34,768 bases of DNA from JBCDGZ01 sp038750655 (GTDB taxonomy: Bacteria; Bacteroidota; Bacteroidia; Chitinophagales; Saprospiraceae), in assembly GCA_038750655.1 (NCBI GenBank), contig JBCDGZ010000082.1, forward strand, positions 1 through 34,768, given 5' to 3'. Below, piece after piece: positions 24,792 to 33,199 of the stretch. Position 1 is the first letter of the stretch. Every line of letters begins with the position of its first letter. The notes under the pieces are model-generated. The model saw only the letters and a list, made by a program, of their open reading frames with translations. It was not told where the DNA came from and did no database searches. Made by a program: the position numbers and the translations under genes.

Positions 24792-25060
24792 GGGTATTAT
24801 TTTTTTGTGTTCCTGCTATTTACTTGATTAAGTTTATAGCCTTTTCGAACCCTTCCTATTGGGAGGGTTCTTTTTTTAATGCCAAATAATAAGTTACGGG
24901 AGAGGCCCGGCGATTTATAGGAATATCAACGGCCGCTATTTACCAAAAAGTAGACGCTCCTTGTTTCTAGACCCAATTTTCTCCTTTGCAGGATCGTTTA
25001 GCGAAAAGAAAATAGTATCTTAAAATGTTCAAAGCGATAGCTTTTTAAGCCTTGCTAGAT
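24792..25060. other. Intergenic region between the giant T9SS gene and the OmpA-type gene
   Basis: 269 bases. After the terminator at 24847-24877 come AATAAGTTACG (24888-24898) and an A/T-rich stretch with TATCTTAA (25016-25023), a poor -7 match. No gene or small peptide frame of note was found. Confidence 0.4.
24847..24877 (+). terminator. Rho-independent terminator of the giant T9SS gene
   Basis: A 10-bp stem (24847-24856 with 24861-24870, one G-T wobble) and loop TATT are followed by seven T (24871-24877). Confidence 0.88.
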
Positions 25061-27010
25061 ATGAAAAATCCTGCGCTCACAGTACTCTTGGTGCTGTTGC
25101 TACCTCTGCTGAGTTCTGCTCAAGACAATCCGCCGACGGACACCTTCCCCTCCCGGCTCAACGAGCTGTGTCAGATGGGCGAGCAGGATTTGCTGCGCGG
25201 GCAATTCGAGCGAGCTGTCCGGGCCTATCGCATTGCCATTGATCAGTACCCGGGCTTTCCTCCGGCCTACCGCGGCCTGGCCGCCGCGCAGGAGCTGCTG
25301 GGTTATTTCCCCGAAGCCGCTGCCAACCTGGAACGGGCCATTCAACTGAATCCCTACTTTTCCAGAGCCATTTATTTTGATTGTGCCGTCGCCAATTACC
25401 GCTCCGGCAATTACCACAAGGCCAAGCGCTATTTTATGATGTATCAAGACTTGCTCCAACGCGACATCAAGGAGTTTGGCTATAATGGAAATGCGGAGCA
25501 AGAGGTAGAAAAAGAATACATCGCTCAACTGCCCGAAAACCTTCGGGCCTGCCGCATGGCTATGGACTCTATTCGCAACCTCAACGTCAAAGCAGTCACC
25601 AACCTTGGCGATTCGATCAACTCGTGGGGCGATGAATACTTCCCCTTTCTCACCAATCAGCAAGACCTGATGTTTTATACTAAACGCATCTCGCTGGTGG
25701 GCGACGAAAATCTCTACTACAGCGTTTATCGCGACGGCCGCTGGACCAGCGGCCAACCCGTAGATACCACCTTCAACACCCTGCGCAACGAAGGCATGTG
25801 TACTATGACTCGCGACGGCATCCGCATGTTCTTCACCGCCTGCGGCCGCAGCGATGTGCAGGGCACCTGCGATATTCAGGAGGCTAAGGCTGATAGTAAT
25901 CGTATCCTCTGGACGCAGCCGCTGTCCGGAACGCCGAACACCGAATCTTGGGAGTCGCAAGCCTCCATTAGCTGCGATGGCAGTGCGCTCTTCTTCGCCA
26001 GCAATCGCAGCGGCGGCTACGGTGGCACCGACATTTGGGTCAGCTACCGTCAGGCCGACGGCAGCTGGGGAGAAGCCCAGAACCTCGGCCCCCGCATCAA
26101 TACCAAGCTAGACGAAGAGGCCCCTTTCATCACCAACGATGCCAAAACCATCTACTTCTCCTCCACCGGCCATCTCGGCCTCGGCGAGCAGGACATCTTC
26201 ATGAGCCGCCTACAGGCCGACGAGCAATGGGGCTACCCCATCAACCTGGGCCGCCCCATCAACACCGCCTACCGCGAACTGGGCTTCTTCCTCTCTGCCG
26301 ACGGCCGCCAAGGTTACTTCTCCTCCAACCGCCGCGAAGGCGGCAGCGGCGGTATGGACATCTACATGTTCGAGCTGTCCAAAGAAATGGAAAGCGATCC
26401 CATTACGCTAGTCGAAGGCTTTGTCCGCGATTCCATCACCCGAAAACCCATCCAAACGCTACTGCGTATCAAAGGAGAAAATCCCATCCGCACCGACGAA
26501 AACGGCCGTTTTTTCATCTGCCTACCCGCTAATGATCCCTTTAAATTTCACATCTTTGAGACGGGCTATCAGTTCTACCAACGCAATCTGATCATCCCAG
26601 AGTGGGATAACAAAGTGCTCTATCCACTCGAATTGCTCTTACAGCCCTACCGCCCCAAAAATAAGCCGGAAGCACCTAAGCTCTATCGACAAAAGGCAAC
26701 CAGCATTTATTTCGCTTTTGATAAGGACTTATTGCAGACCGAGGCCATAGAAAAGCTGGATTCGGTTGCTCAGTTTATACACGGCTTGGGCAACCCCGGT
26801 GTAGAAATCGTTGGCTTTTGTGATTTCATCGGCAGTGATAAATACAATCTCCTGCTCTCCGAACGTCGGGCCAATGCGGCGGCGCTCTACCTCAAACAAC
26901 AGGGCATTAAGGTCGATAAGATCACTATCGAAGGGAAGGGAGAAATTAATGACGATAACCCCAGGGCATTAAATCGTCGAGTAGATATTTTATACTATGG
27001 TAAGCAATAA
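25061..27010 (+). CDS. TPR / PD40 beta-propeller / OmpA-domain protein, PorE-like layout
   Basis: 649 residues from the ATG at 25061; a TTG at 25052 would add three. A signal peptide (about 1-20, ending LSSAQ) is followed by TPRs (about 33-130; GQFERAVRAYRIAI, GYFPEAAANLERAI), then PD40/WD40-like propeller blades (about 195-445; ALFFASNRSGGYGGTDIW, IYFSSTGHLGLGEQDIFMS). A carboxypeptidase-regulatory-like beta domain (about 447-525) leads to a C-terminal OmpA-like peptidoglycan-binding domain (about 545-649). This order matches PorE of the type IX system, but the leader here shows no lipobox Cys. Usually a PorP/SprF gene is the neighbour; none is here. It likely links the outer membrane and T9SS cargo to the cell wall in the periplasm. 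Confidence 0.88.
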   Translation: MKNPALTVLLVLLLPLLSSAQDNPPTDTFPSRLNELCQMGEQDLLRGQFERAVRAYRIAIDQYPGFPPAYRGLAAAQELLGYFPEAAANLERAIQLNPYFSRAIYFDCAVANYRSGNYHKAKRYFMMYQDLLQRDIKEFGYNGNAEQEVEKEYIAQLPENLRACRMAMDSIRNLNVKAVTNLGDSINSWGDEYFPFLTNQQDLMFYTKRISLVGDENLYYSVYRDGRWTSGQPVDTTFNTLRNEGMCTMTRDGIRMFFTACGRSDVQGTCDIQEAKADSNRILWTQPLSGTPNTESWESQASISCDGSALFFASNRSGGYGGTDIWVSYRQADGSWGEAQNLGPRINTKLDEEAPFITNDAKTIYFSSTGHLGLGEQDIFMSRLQADEQWGYPINLGRPINTAYRELGFFLSADGRQGYFSSNRREGGSGGMDIYMFELSKEMESDPITLVEGFVRDSITRKPIQTLLRIKGENPIRTDENGRFFICLPANDPFKFHIFETGYQFYQRNLIIPEWDNKVLYPLELLLQPYRPKNKPEAPKLYRQKATSIYFAFDKDLLQTEAIEKLDSVAQFIHGLGNPGVEIVGFCDFIGSDKYNLLLSERRANAAALYLKQQGIKVDKITIEGKGEINDDNPRALNRRVDILYYGKQ

Positions 27011-27113
27011 ATAGAACAGACTTACCCTGGGTAGTTTACTAGCACCAATCTATATTGAGTCGCTACGGTGGAACGATTGGCTTGCAGTATCGCTGGTAGG
27101 GGTCTTTTTGGGA
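27011..27113. other. Convergent intergenic region
   Basis: 103 bases between convergent genes. No strong hairpin with T-run was found; only weak inverted repeats (CCAATC/GATTGG around 27045-27080). Confidence 0.3.
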
Positions 27114-28103
27114 TCAGTTGATCCGGCTCCTCACCTCGTTGGTTTTCTTTTCCAGGGTGTTGAAGTAGGCTTCCCGGCTGCGCCCGGTACTAAGCGAGGT
27201 AGAGTTATTGATCAGGGCATTGTACCAGCTTTCGTACTCTTCGCAGAGGGCCTGATCGGTGGTGTTGAGGTAGTTGGGGTTGCCGAAGGTGGTGAAGAGG
27301 AGTTTGCCGGCGCGGGTGTGAACGAGTATGGTATTATTGGTGCTGGCAAATTCGTTGTAGAACAATTCGTAATCCGCATTCTTTTCTGTGGGCTCCAATC
27401 CGGGGCCAAATTTTTTCCCTTTAGAGGCCATTTTTTTGGTGTGGTTGATCAAATCAAGTAGGCGGTCGCAGATCAGCTGGGCATCGCCGCGATTGGCAAA
27501 TTTATCAATATCCAAAAGGTATTTAAGCTGATTGAGGGTATTGTCAACAACGGAGACCGTCCACAGCTCCCGACTAGAAAGCAAGTTGTATTTCCTACCA
27601 ATTTCCGCTGTGAGGTCCAGCGTAGGTTGGGGGATGAGATCGAAGCTGAAGGAGCGATCTTTGAGGAAATCAAAGTTCCAGGAAGTGATCCCGTAGACGT
27701 AGAGCTTAAAGGCAGTTAATTCGGGGAAAAGGAAGTATTGAAACAGCGGAATCTCGTGCGTCGCGTAGGACAATCGAGTATCGACCATATTGAGTACTTG
27801 ATCAATGCTGTGATTTAATTGCGAAGCATAATCAAAGTAATTATTGATTTTCTTCGACATCATATTATAAGTAAACAGCAGCAAATCGGATTGCTGGAAA
27901 ACTAGGGCATCGAAGGAGACTTTATAGGTCTTTGCCAGCAGGGCAATCTCTTCGGGTGTTAGGTAGGTATCTCCTCGCAGGCGACGATAAACGCCATCTT
28001 TCCCAATATTTAACAGGCCAGAAAGCGCATCGACGGCCTCTGATTTTTTCTGGAATTTTTGCAGGATGGATTCTAGAAAAGTGTGCTGTATCGTCCGGGA
28101 CAT
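27114..28103 (-). CDS. XRE/BetR-like helix-turn-helix regulator with unknown C-terminal domain
   Basis: 329 residues. The N-terminal part (about 20-65) reads as an HTH: AVDALSGLLNIGKDGVYRRL, then LTPEEIALLAKTYKVSFDAL, the style of BetR-like XRE regulators. The remaining about 260 residues are alpha-rich and not recognised; no membrane segment. Such single regulators with a long helical tail recur in Saprospiraceae-like genomes. It is convergent with the OmpA-type gene and lies after the nqr terminator, so it is a separate transcription unit. Target genes are unknown. Confidence 0.65.
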   Translation of the reverse strand: MSRTIQHTFLESILQKFQKKSEAVDALSGLLNIGKDGVYRRLRGDTYLTPEEIALLAKTYKVSFDALVFQQSDLLLFTYNMMSKKINNYFDYASQLNHSIDQVLNMVDTRLSYATHEIPLFQYFLFPELTAFKLYVYGITSWNFDFLKDRSFSFDLIPQPTLDLTAEIGRKYNLLSSRELWTVSVVDNTLNQLKYLLDIDKFANRGDAQLICDRLLDLINHTKKMASKGKKFGPGLEPTEKNADYELFYNEFASTNNTILVHTRAGKLLFTTFGNPNYLNTTDQALCEEYESWYNALINNSTSLSTGRSREAYFNTLEKKTNEVRSRIN

Positions 28104-28156
28104 TCCGTTTTCAGTATTAGGCTAATGCAGTATACAAAAAATATTGTCCCCAAAAA

Positions 28157-28191
28157 ACAAAAAGGCCCGCTTTTACAGCCGGCCTTTTTGT
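28157..28191 (-). terminator. Terminator of the nqr operon
   Basis: ACAAAAAGGCC (28157-28167) pairs perfectly with GGCCTTTTTGT (28181-28191). On the minus strand the GC stem is followed by TTTTTGTTTTTTG, an ideal intrinsic terminator after nqrF. Confidence 0.9.
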
Positions 28192-28210
28192 ATGCTATTA
28201 GGAGCTTGGA

Positions 28211-29533
28211 TTAGCTACCGAAGTCATCAAATGCAATATTTTCTTCTGGAACGCCCAGCTCTTCAAGCATAGTCAGAGCAGCCTGTAGCATCAGTGGAGG
28301 TCCACAGAGGTAGTATTCGATTTCTTCTGGCTCGGGGTGATCCTTGAGGTAATTGTCGTACAATACCTGGTGGATGAAGCCTACATAGCCTTCGGCATCC
28401 TTATCGTGAATATCTTTCTTAACCGTCCAATTGTCCTCCTCCAAAGCAGAAGAAAGGGCAATATGGTAAGAGAAATTGTTAAATTCTTTCTCAATCTTAC
28501 GGAAATGATCGGTGTAGAACAGCTCGCGACGTGAGCGACCTCCATACCAGTAAGACACCTTACGATCGCGGGTCTTGAGGGTGTGGAAGAGGTGGAAAAC
28601 GTGAGAGCGCAGAGGAGCCATACCCGCTCCACCACCAATGTAAACCATTTCTTTCTTGGTCGGCTTGATAAAGAACTCACCGTAAGGCCCAGAAATGGTT
28701 ACCTTATCGCCCGGCTTACGCGTAAAGACGTAAGAAGAGCAAACACCAGGATTGACCTGCATCCAATCATTGGCCTTACGATCCCAAGGTGGAGTAGCAA
28801 TACGGATATTGAGCATCACGATGTTACCCTCCGCCGGGTGGTTAGCCATAGAATAGGCACGGAATTGCTCTTCGTCGTTCTTCATGCTCAAGCCCCACAT
28901 ATTGAACTTATCCCACTCAGACTTGTACTTTTCCTGACCAGCAGGATCGTCGGGCAGCGGGCTGATGTCCATATCATTGAACGGCGCCACCACTTTAGGT
29001 ACGTCGATCTGGATGTATCCACCAGATTCGAAATCCAGGGTCTCGCCTTCTGGCAACTTCACCACAAACTCCTTAATGAAAGTCGCTACATTATAGTTAG
29101 AAACGACTTCACATTCCCATTTCTTGATACCAAAAATTTCTTCTGGTACGCGGATTTGCATGTCTTCGCGTACTTTCACCTGGCAGGCCAGGCGCTTCTT
29201 TTCCGCTACTTCGCGACGAGTCAAGTGGTTAAGCTCCGTAGGCAGCACCTCGCCACCTCCGGTATCAACGTGGCATTCGCACATCGCACAGGTCCCACCA
29301 CCACCACAGGCAGAAGGCAGGAAGACATTGCGGTCAGACAAGGCTGAAAGCAGAGAGCTACCAGGTTTGACCAGCAGCGGATTTTCTTCATCTCCATTAA
29401 TGATGATCTTGACATCGCCCTGAGCGACGAGGCGCTTACGCGCAAAGATCAACATGAAGGCCAGGGCCACGATCACGACGCTAAAGACAGCGACCGAGAC
29501 CAGCATGGGCATCACATCAAAAAGTAACATCAT
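28211..29533 (-). CDS. nqrF: Na+-translocating NADH:quinone oxidoreductase subunit F
   Basis: 440 residues, the NADH-oxidising subunit. An N-terminal membrane helix (about 8-30) anchors it. The 2Fe-2S ligands are Cys76, Cys82, Cys85 and Cys117 within a plant-type ferredoxin fold. FAD contact RAYSMA and NADH-site GGGAGMAPLR follow in a ferredoxin-reductase module (about 130-440). It accepts electrons from NADH and passes them to the rest of the Nqr complex. It starts 35 bases after nqrE and is the last gene before the terminator. Two adjacent ATG codons mark the start. Confidence 0.97.
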   Translation of the reverse strand: MMLLFDVMPMLVSVAVFSVVIVALAFMLIFARKRLVAQGDVKIIINGDEENPLLVKPGSSLLSALSDRNVFLPSACGGGGTCAMCECHVDTGGGEVLPTELNHLTRREVAEKKRLACQVKVREDMQIRVPEEIFGIKKWECEVVSNYNVATFIKEFVVKLPEGETLDFESGGYIQIDVPKVVAPFNDMDISPLPDDPAGQEKYKSEWDKFNMWGLSMKNDEEQFRAYSMANHPAEGNIVMLNIRIATPPWDRKANDWMQVNPGVCSSYVFTRKPGDKVTISGPYGEFFIKPTKKEMVYIGGGAGMAPLRSHVFHLFHTLKTRDRKVSYWYGGRSRRELFYTDHFRKIEKEFNNFSYHIALSSALEEDNWTVKKDIHDKDAEGYVGFIHQVLYDNYLKDHPEPEEIEYYLCGPPLMLQAALTMLEELGVPEENIAFDDFGS

Positions 29534-29568
29534 AATATCTTAATTCACTAAGTTATGAAATAGAACTA

Positions 29569-30183
29569 CTACTTGAGTAGTGTATAGTCCGCAGGATTGA
29601 TTCCCATCAGGCTCATAAAGGCGATGCCCATCAAGCCAGTCAGGATAAAGGCCATCCCCAGGCCGCGCAGTGCCGGTGGCACCGCAGAATAGCGAATTTT
29701 CTCGCGGATCGCGGCAATGGCGATAATAGCCAAAAACCAGCCAAAACCACTGCCTAAACCGTAAGATACCGCCTCTCCGAAAGCGTACTCGCGAGAAACC
29801 ATAAAAAGCGAGCCTCCGAGAATAGCGCAGTTTACAGTAATCAGCGGCAAGAAAATCCCCAATGAGTTGTACAGCGACGGCGAGACCTTTTCGATCACCA
29901 TCTCCACCAGCTGCACCATCGAGGCAATTACGGCAATGAAGAGGATGAATCGCAGAAAAGTCAGGTCCATACCAAACATGCCCGTTCCTTCTTCCAGCAG
30001 GAAGGTAGAAATCATCCAGTTGATGGGCATGGTAATACCAAGTACAAAGATGACGGCGAGGCCGAGGCCGAAGGCCGTATTGACCGACTTGGAAACAGCC
30101 AGATAGGAGCACATTCCCAGGAAGTAAGCCAGGACCATATTATCGATGAAGGCCGCCTTAATAAATATATTTAACGATTCCAT
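29569..30183 (-). CDS. nqrE: Na+-translocating NADH:quinone oxidoreductase subunit E
   Basis: 204 residues, normal for NqrE, with about six membrane helices. Family segments are FIKAAFIDNMVLAYFLGMC near the start, LGIFLPLITVNCAILGGSL in the middle, and FAxILTGLMGIAF-like residues near the end. Cys24-equivalent and Cys residue in ITVNC fit the metal site shared with NqrD. It forms part of the membrane core conducting Na+. It is 36 bases after nqrD. Confidence 0.96.
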   Translation of the reverse strand: MESLNIFIKAAFIDNMVLAYFLGMCSYLAVSKSVNTAFGLGLAVIFVLGITMPINWMISTFLLEEGTGMFGMDLTFLRFILFIAVIASMVQLVEMVIEKVSPSLYNSLGIFLPLITVNCAILGGSLFMVSREYAFGEAVSYGLGSGFGWFLAIIAIAAIREKIRYSAVPPALRGLGMAFILTGLMGIAFMSLMGINPADYTLLK

Positions 30184-30219
30184 TTTATTTATTTTGATTC
30201 GAATTTTCAGATAGAGGGA

Positions 30220-30960
30220 TTAGGAAATATCGACCAGTTTGGGATTTCTGCTCCGCTGTATCCAGATCAGAATGCCAATGATGAACATCGCCGCCGCCGG
30301 CAGTACCATCAGGTTGTTGTTGGCATACCAGGAAAACCAAGTTCCAATACCGCTTTCTGCTGCTGTATTGATCCAATAGCTAGTAGTAATGTTATCGGCG
30401 CCGATGATATTCATAGCAATCGGGCTACCGGCGAAGAGCGTTCCTTTTCCGAAAATCTCTCTGATCAAAGCTACGATGATCAAGATTGCGCCGTAGCCGA
30501 GGCCATTACCAACGCCATCGAGGAAAGAACGCCAGGGCTTGTTGGCCATCGCAAAGGCTTCCAAGCGTCCCATCACAATACAATTGGTGATGATCAGACC
30601 AATAAATACAGAAAGTTCTTTGTAAACATTGAAGTTGAAGGCCTTGAGCACCAATTCTACCACCGTTACCAGGGTAGCGATGATGACGAGCTGTACGATC
30701 ATCCGCACCTGCTTGGGAATCGAATTCCGCAAAAGCGAGGTAAACAGATTGGCAAATGCACATACAAAAACTACGGCGATTGCCATAACGACGGAGGGAT
30801 AGACCAGCGTCGTTACCGCCAGTGCCGAGCAAATTCCGAGTACCTGAATAGTAATCGGATTATTATCCGTCAACGGGTCGCTGATGAGCTTGCGCTCTTT
30901 TTTCCCGAATAGGGGCTCACTCGTACTGACTTGTGGTTCTTTTACTGTTTCTTCAGCCAT
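30220..30960 (-). CDS. nqrD: Na+-translocating NADH:quinone oxidoreductase subunit D
   Basis: 246 residues, longer than the usual about 210 because of an N-terminal polar stretch (about 1-28; rich in Glu, Lys and Pro). About six membrane helices follow, with SDPLTDNNPITIQVLGICSA and FIGLIITNCIVMGRLEAFAM as family landmarks. It is homologous to NqrE and sits beside it in the membrane core. The gene is 44 bases after nqrC. Confidence 0.96.
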   Translation of the reverse strand: MAEETVKEPQVSTSEPLFGKKERKLISDPLTDNNPITIQVLGICSALAVTTLVYPSVVMAIAVVFVCAFANLFTSLLRNSIPKQVRMIVQLVIIATLVTVVELVLKAFNFNVYKELSVFIGLIITNCIVMGRLEAFAMANKPWRSFLDGVGNGLGYGAILIIVALIREIFGKGTLFAGSPIAMNIIGADNITTSYWINTAAESGIGTWFSWYANNNLMVLPAAAMFIIGILIWIQRSRNPKLVDIS

Positions 30961-31004
30961 TGTATAGAAAGTTAAAATCTTTTTAGATTGGGTTTTAAAT
31001 TTAA

Positions 31005-31784
31005 CTACTTACTCAGTAAACCTACTGGTTTGCTGGTCGTCGTACCCCGTAATTTAGCAAAATAAGGCTCATAGTACTTGATGCCTCGGTCCAACATCTC
31101 TGTTACACCATCACAGGTAACTGTCGCCCCAGAAATACCATCTACTTCGTGATCTTGATCCTTGGCGCCTCCTTTTCGAACGGTGATCGATACGTAGTCT
31201 CCATCATCATCGTACAGCTTTAGGTCGCTAAACTGTGCTTTGAAAGCAGGATTATCCTTAATTTCTGCCCCCAGACCCGGTGTCTCCGCAACGTGATCGA
31301 AAGTCGCCCCCGCAACGGTATTAAAATCGCTCTCGATGGCGATATTGCCCCATATTTCATCCCACAGGCCATTACCACGTACCGAGACGATGTAAAACTT
31401 TTTCGAATCAGAATTGAAAATGAACATCGGCAGTAGGCGATCTTCTTCGGGCTTCTTCTTTTCTTTCTTCATGTCAATATCTTCGGCGCGTCCTCCCTTA
31501 TGTCCTGCCGCTTTTACAGCATCCGCATCCACCTCCTTACCGTCCATATTCAGTACGGTCTGCTCAACTTGATTGTCAAAGATTTCCAATACGCGTTCGT
31601 CAGACATCTCTTTCGGATTTTCATCGAGATAGGTGCTAACGGCAGAAAGGATGGCTCGCTTATTAAAAATGGCCTCATTCTGCTTTGCCCGCTCCTTTGT
31701 AGAGTAAAACAAACCAGCCAACAAGAGGGAGGTAATGGCACACATGATTAATGTGAATCTTAACACGCTTCCTGTAGAATCCAT
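31005..31784 (-). CDS. nqrC: Na+-translocating NADH:quinone oxidoreductase subunit C
   Basis: 259 residues. An N-terminal membrane helix (about 9-28) precedes a periplasmic FMN-binding domain. The flavinylation motif SGAT with Thr221 would carry covalent FMN, attached by ApbE, which is not encoded in this window. A charged Lys/Glu insert (about 100-115) is present. It receives electrons via NqrD/E and hands them to NqrB. Confidence 0.95.
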   Translation of the reverse strand: MDSTGSVLRFTLIMCAITSLLLAGLFYSTKERAKQNEAIFNKRAILSAVSTYLDENPKEMSDERVLEIFDNQVEQTVLNMDGKEVDADAVKAAGHKGGRAEDIDMKKEKKKPEEDRLLPMFIFNSDSKKFYIVSVRGNGLWDEIWGNIAIESDFNTVAGATFDHVAETPGLGAEIKDNPAFKAQFSDLKLYDDDGDYVSITVRKGGAKDQDHEVDGISGATVTCDGVTEMLDRGIKYYEPYFAKLRGTTTSKPVGLLSK

Positions 31785-31884
31785 ATTGATTAGCTATTTT
31801 TATTCTTCAGCAAATTTCACTCTTGCCTCAGAAGGTTACTTTAAATTGCTCTTTGTATTAGAACAAATATCAGGCTATAATTGA

Positions 31885-33150
31885 TCAGGCCTCGACCAAT
31901 TTTGCTCGCTTTAATCTGCGCTTAATATTGCCCTCCAATACATAGTGATCAATCAGTGGCGCAAAGACATTCAACAGCAGGATGGCCAGCATCCAGCCTT
32001 CGGGATATGCGGGGTTCATGACCCGAATAATCATACCGATTGAACCGATCAGAAAACCATAAATCCACTTGCCCCGATTGGTCGACGCTGCCGTCACCGG
32101 ATCAGTAGCCATGAAGGCCATAGCGAAGAAGAAGCTTCCCATATAGAACTGGAATTGCCAAGGAACAGCCATAAAGTCCGTCACGCCCCAGGCATTCATG
32201 GTGAAGCACATAAAGACTGCACCGATCAGCATGCTGAACATAATTCGCCAGCTGGCTACACCGGTCGCCAGGAGGAACAAAGCGCCCAGGAGGATTGCAG
32301 GCTTGCAGGTCTCCCCAATAGAGCCGGGGATAGCCCCCCAGAACATCTGACTTTCAGAGTAGACGCTGGTTACACTATCCCAGCCGCCTTTGGCTGCCAG
32401 GCTCATAGGCGTTGCGCCGGTGTAGCCATCGGCGACAACTGCCGCCGCATTGAAAGTGTCCAGATTCATCGACTCGAATAAGGAGTTGAAGAAAGTCATA
32501 TGCCACCAACCATACTGTACGGCAGAACCAGCCTCAGTAGCCGCTACTCCCGCCACCCAGACTTCATCACCTGAGATGGTTGTTGGATAGGCAAAAAAGA
32601 CAAAAACTCGTGCCAGTAGGGCAATATTCAGGATATTCATCCCCGTACCACCAAAAGCCTCTTTTCCGATCCATACAGCAAAAATAATGGAGAGGGAAAG
32701 GATCCAAAGTGGAATATCGGGTGGCATAATCAAAGGGATCAGTGCTCCAGATACCAAAAAGCCTTCTTCGATGGCATGCCCCTTCTTGGCGGCGTACCAA
32801 AACTCAATTCCTAGCCCGACGATGTGGGTAACGACGAAGATGGGCAGCAGCTGAATAAGGCCATAGGCGATCTTAAGGTGAATTCCTTCGATAAATCCAG
32901 TGTATTCTCCCAAGGCCACAAAGTGCTGGTGACCAATATTGTAAGTCCCGAAAAGATAGCAGAACTGCATGGCGAGCACTACGTGGACCATAGTCCGCTT
33001 GAGGTCCATACCATCGCGGATGTGGACTCCGCCTTTAGTGACGCTATTGGGAGCGAAAGCAAAGGTGAAGAAACCATCAAAAAGCGTATGCAGAAAGGGA
33101 CTCTTCTCCTTATCTGGTTCGATTTTCTTAAGAAGATTAACTAAATTCAT
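31885..33150 (-). CDS. nqrB: Na+-translocating NADH:quinone oxidoreductase subunit B
   Basis: 421 residues with about ten membrane helices. The covalent FMN site is TGAT with Thr247 (DGYTGATPMS), and the cytoplasmic loop GKEAFGGTGMNILNIALLAR is typical. It carries the Na+ path and quinone site together with NqrA. The gap to nqrC, 100 bases, is the largest in the operon and has no terminator, so the operon is likely intact. Confidence 0.96.
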   Translation of the reverse strand: MNLVNLLKKIEPDKEKSPFLHTLFDGFFTFAFAPNSVTKGGVHIRDGMDLKRTMVHVVLAMQFCYLFGTYNIGHQHFVALGEYTGFIEGIHLKIAYGLIQLLPIFVVTHIVGLGIEFWYAAKKGHAIEEGFLVSGALIPLIMPPDIPLWILSLSIIFAVWIGKEAFGGTGMNILNIALLARVFVFFAYPTTISGDEVWVAGVAATEAGSAVQYGWWHMTFFNSLFESMNLDTFNAAAVVADGYTGATPMSLAAKGGWDSVTSVYSESQMFWGAIPGSIGETCKPAILLGALFLLATGVASWRIMFSMLIGAVFMCFTMNAWGVTDFMAVPWQFQFYMGSFFFAMAFMATDPVTAASTNRGKWIYGFLIGSIGMIIRVMNPAYPEGWMLAILLLNVFAPLIDHYVLEGNIKRRLKRAKLVEA

Positions 33151-33199
33151 AAAGATTTATCTTTTTACTGACTCAACAGTTGCTTTGTTTATTTGGAAA

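Noticed and set aside
25100..25960. 286-residue open frame on the minus strand
   Set aside because: It lies fully antisense to the TPR/PD40/OmpA gene, shows no domain or signal, and arises from the GC-rich codon pattern of the real gene.
28583..29347. 254-residue open frame on the plus strand
   Set aside because: Antisense to nqrF, which carries all cofactor motifs; a composition shadow.
29540..30112. 190-residue minus-strand frame over nqrE
   Set aside because: It is an alternative frame of nqrE with no NqrE-like helices and disrupted hydrophobic pattern.
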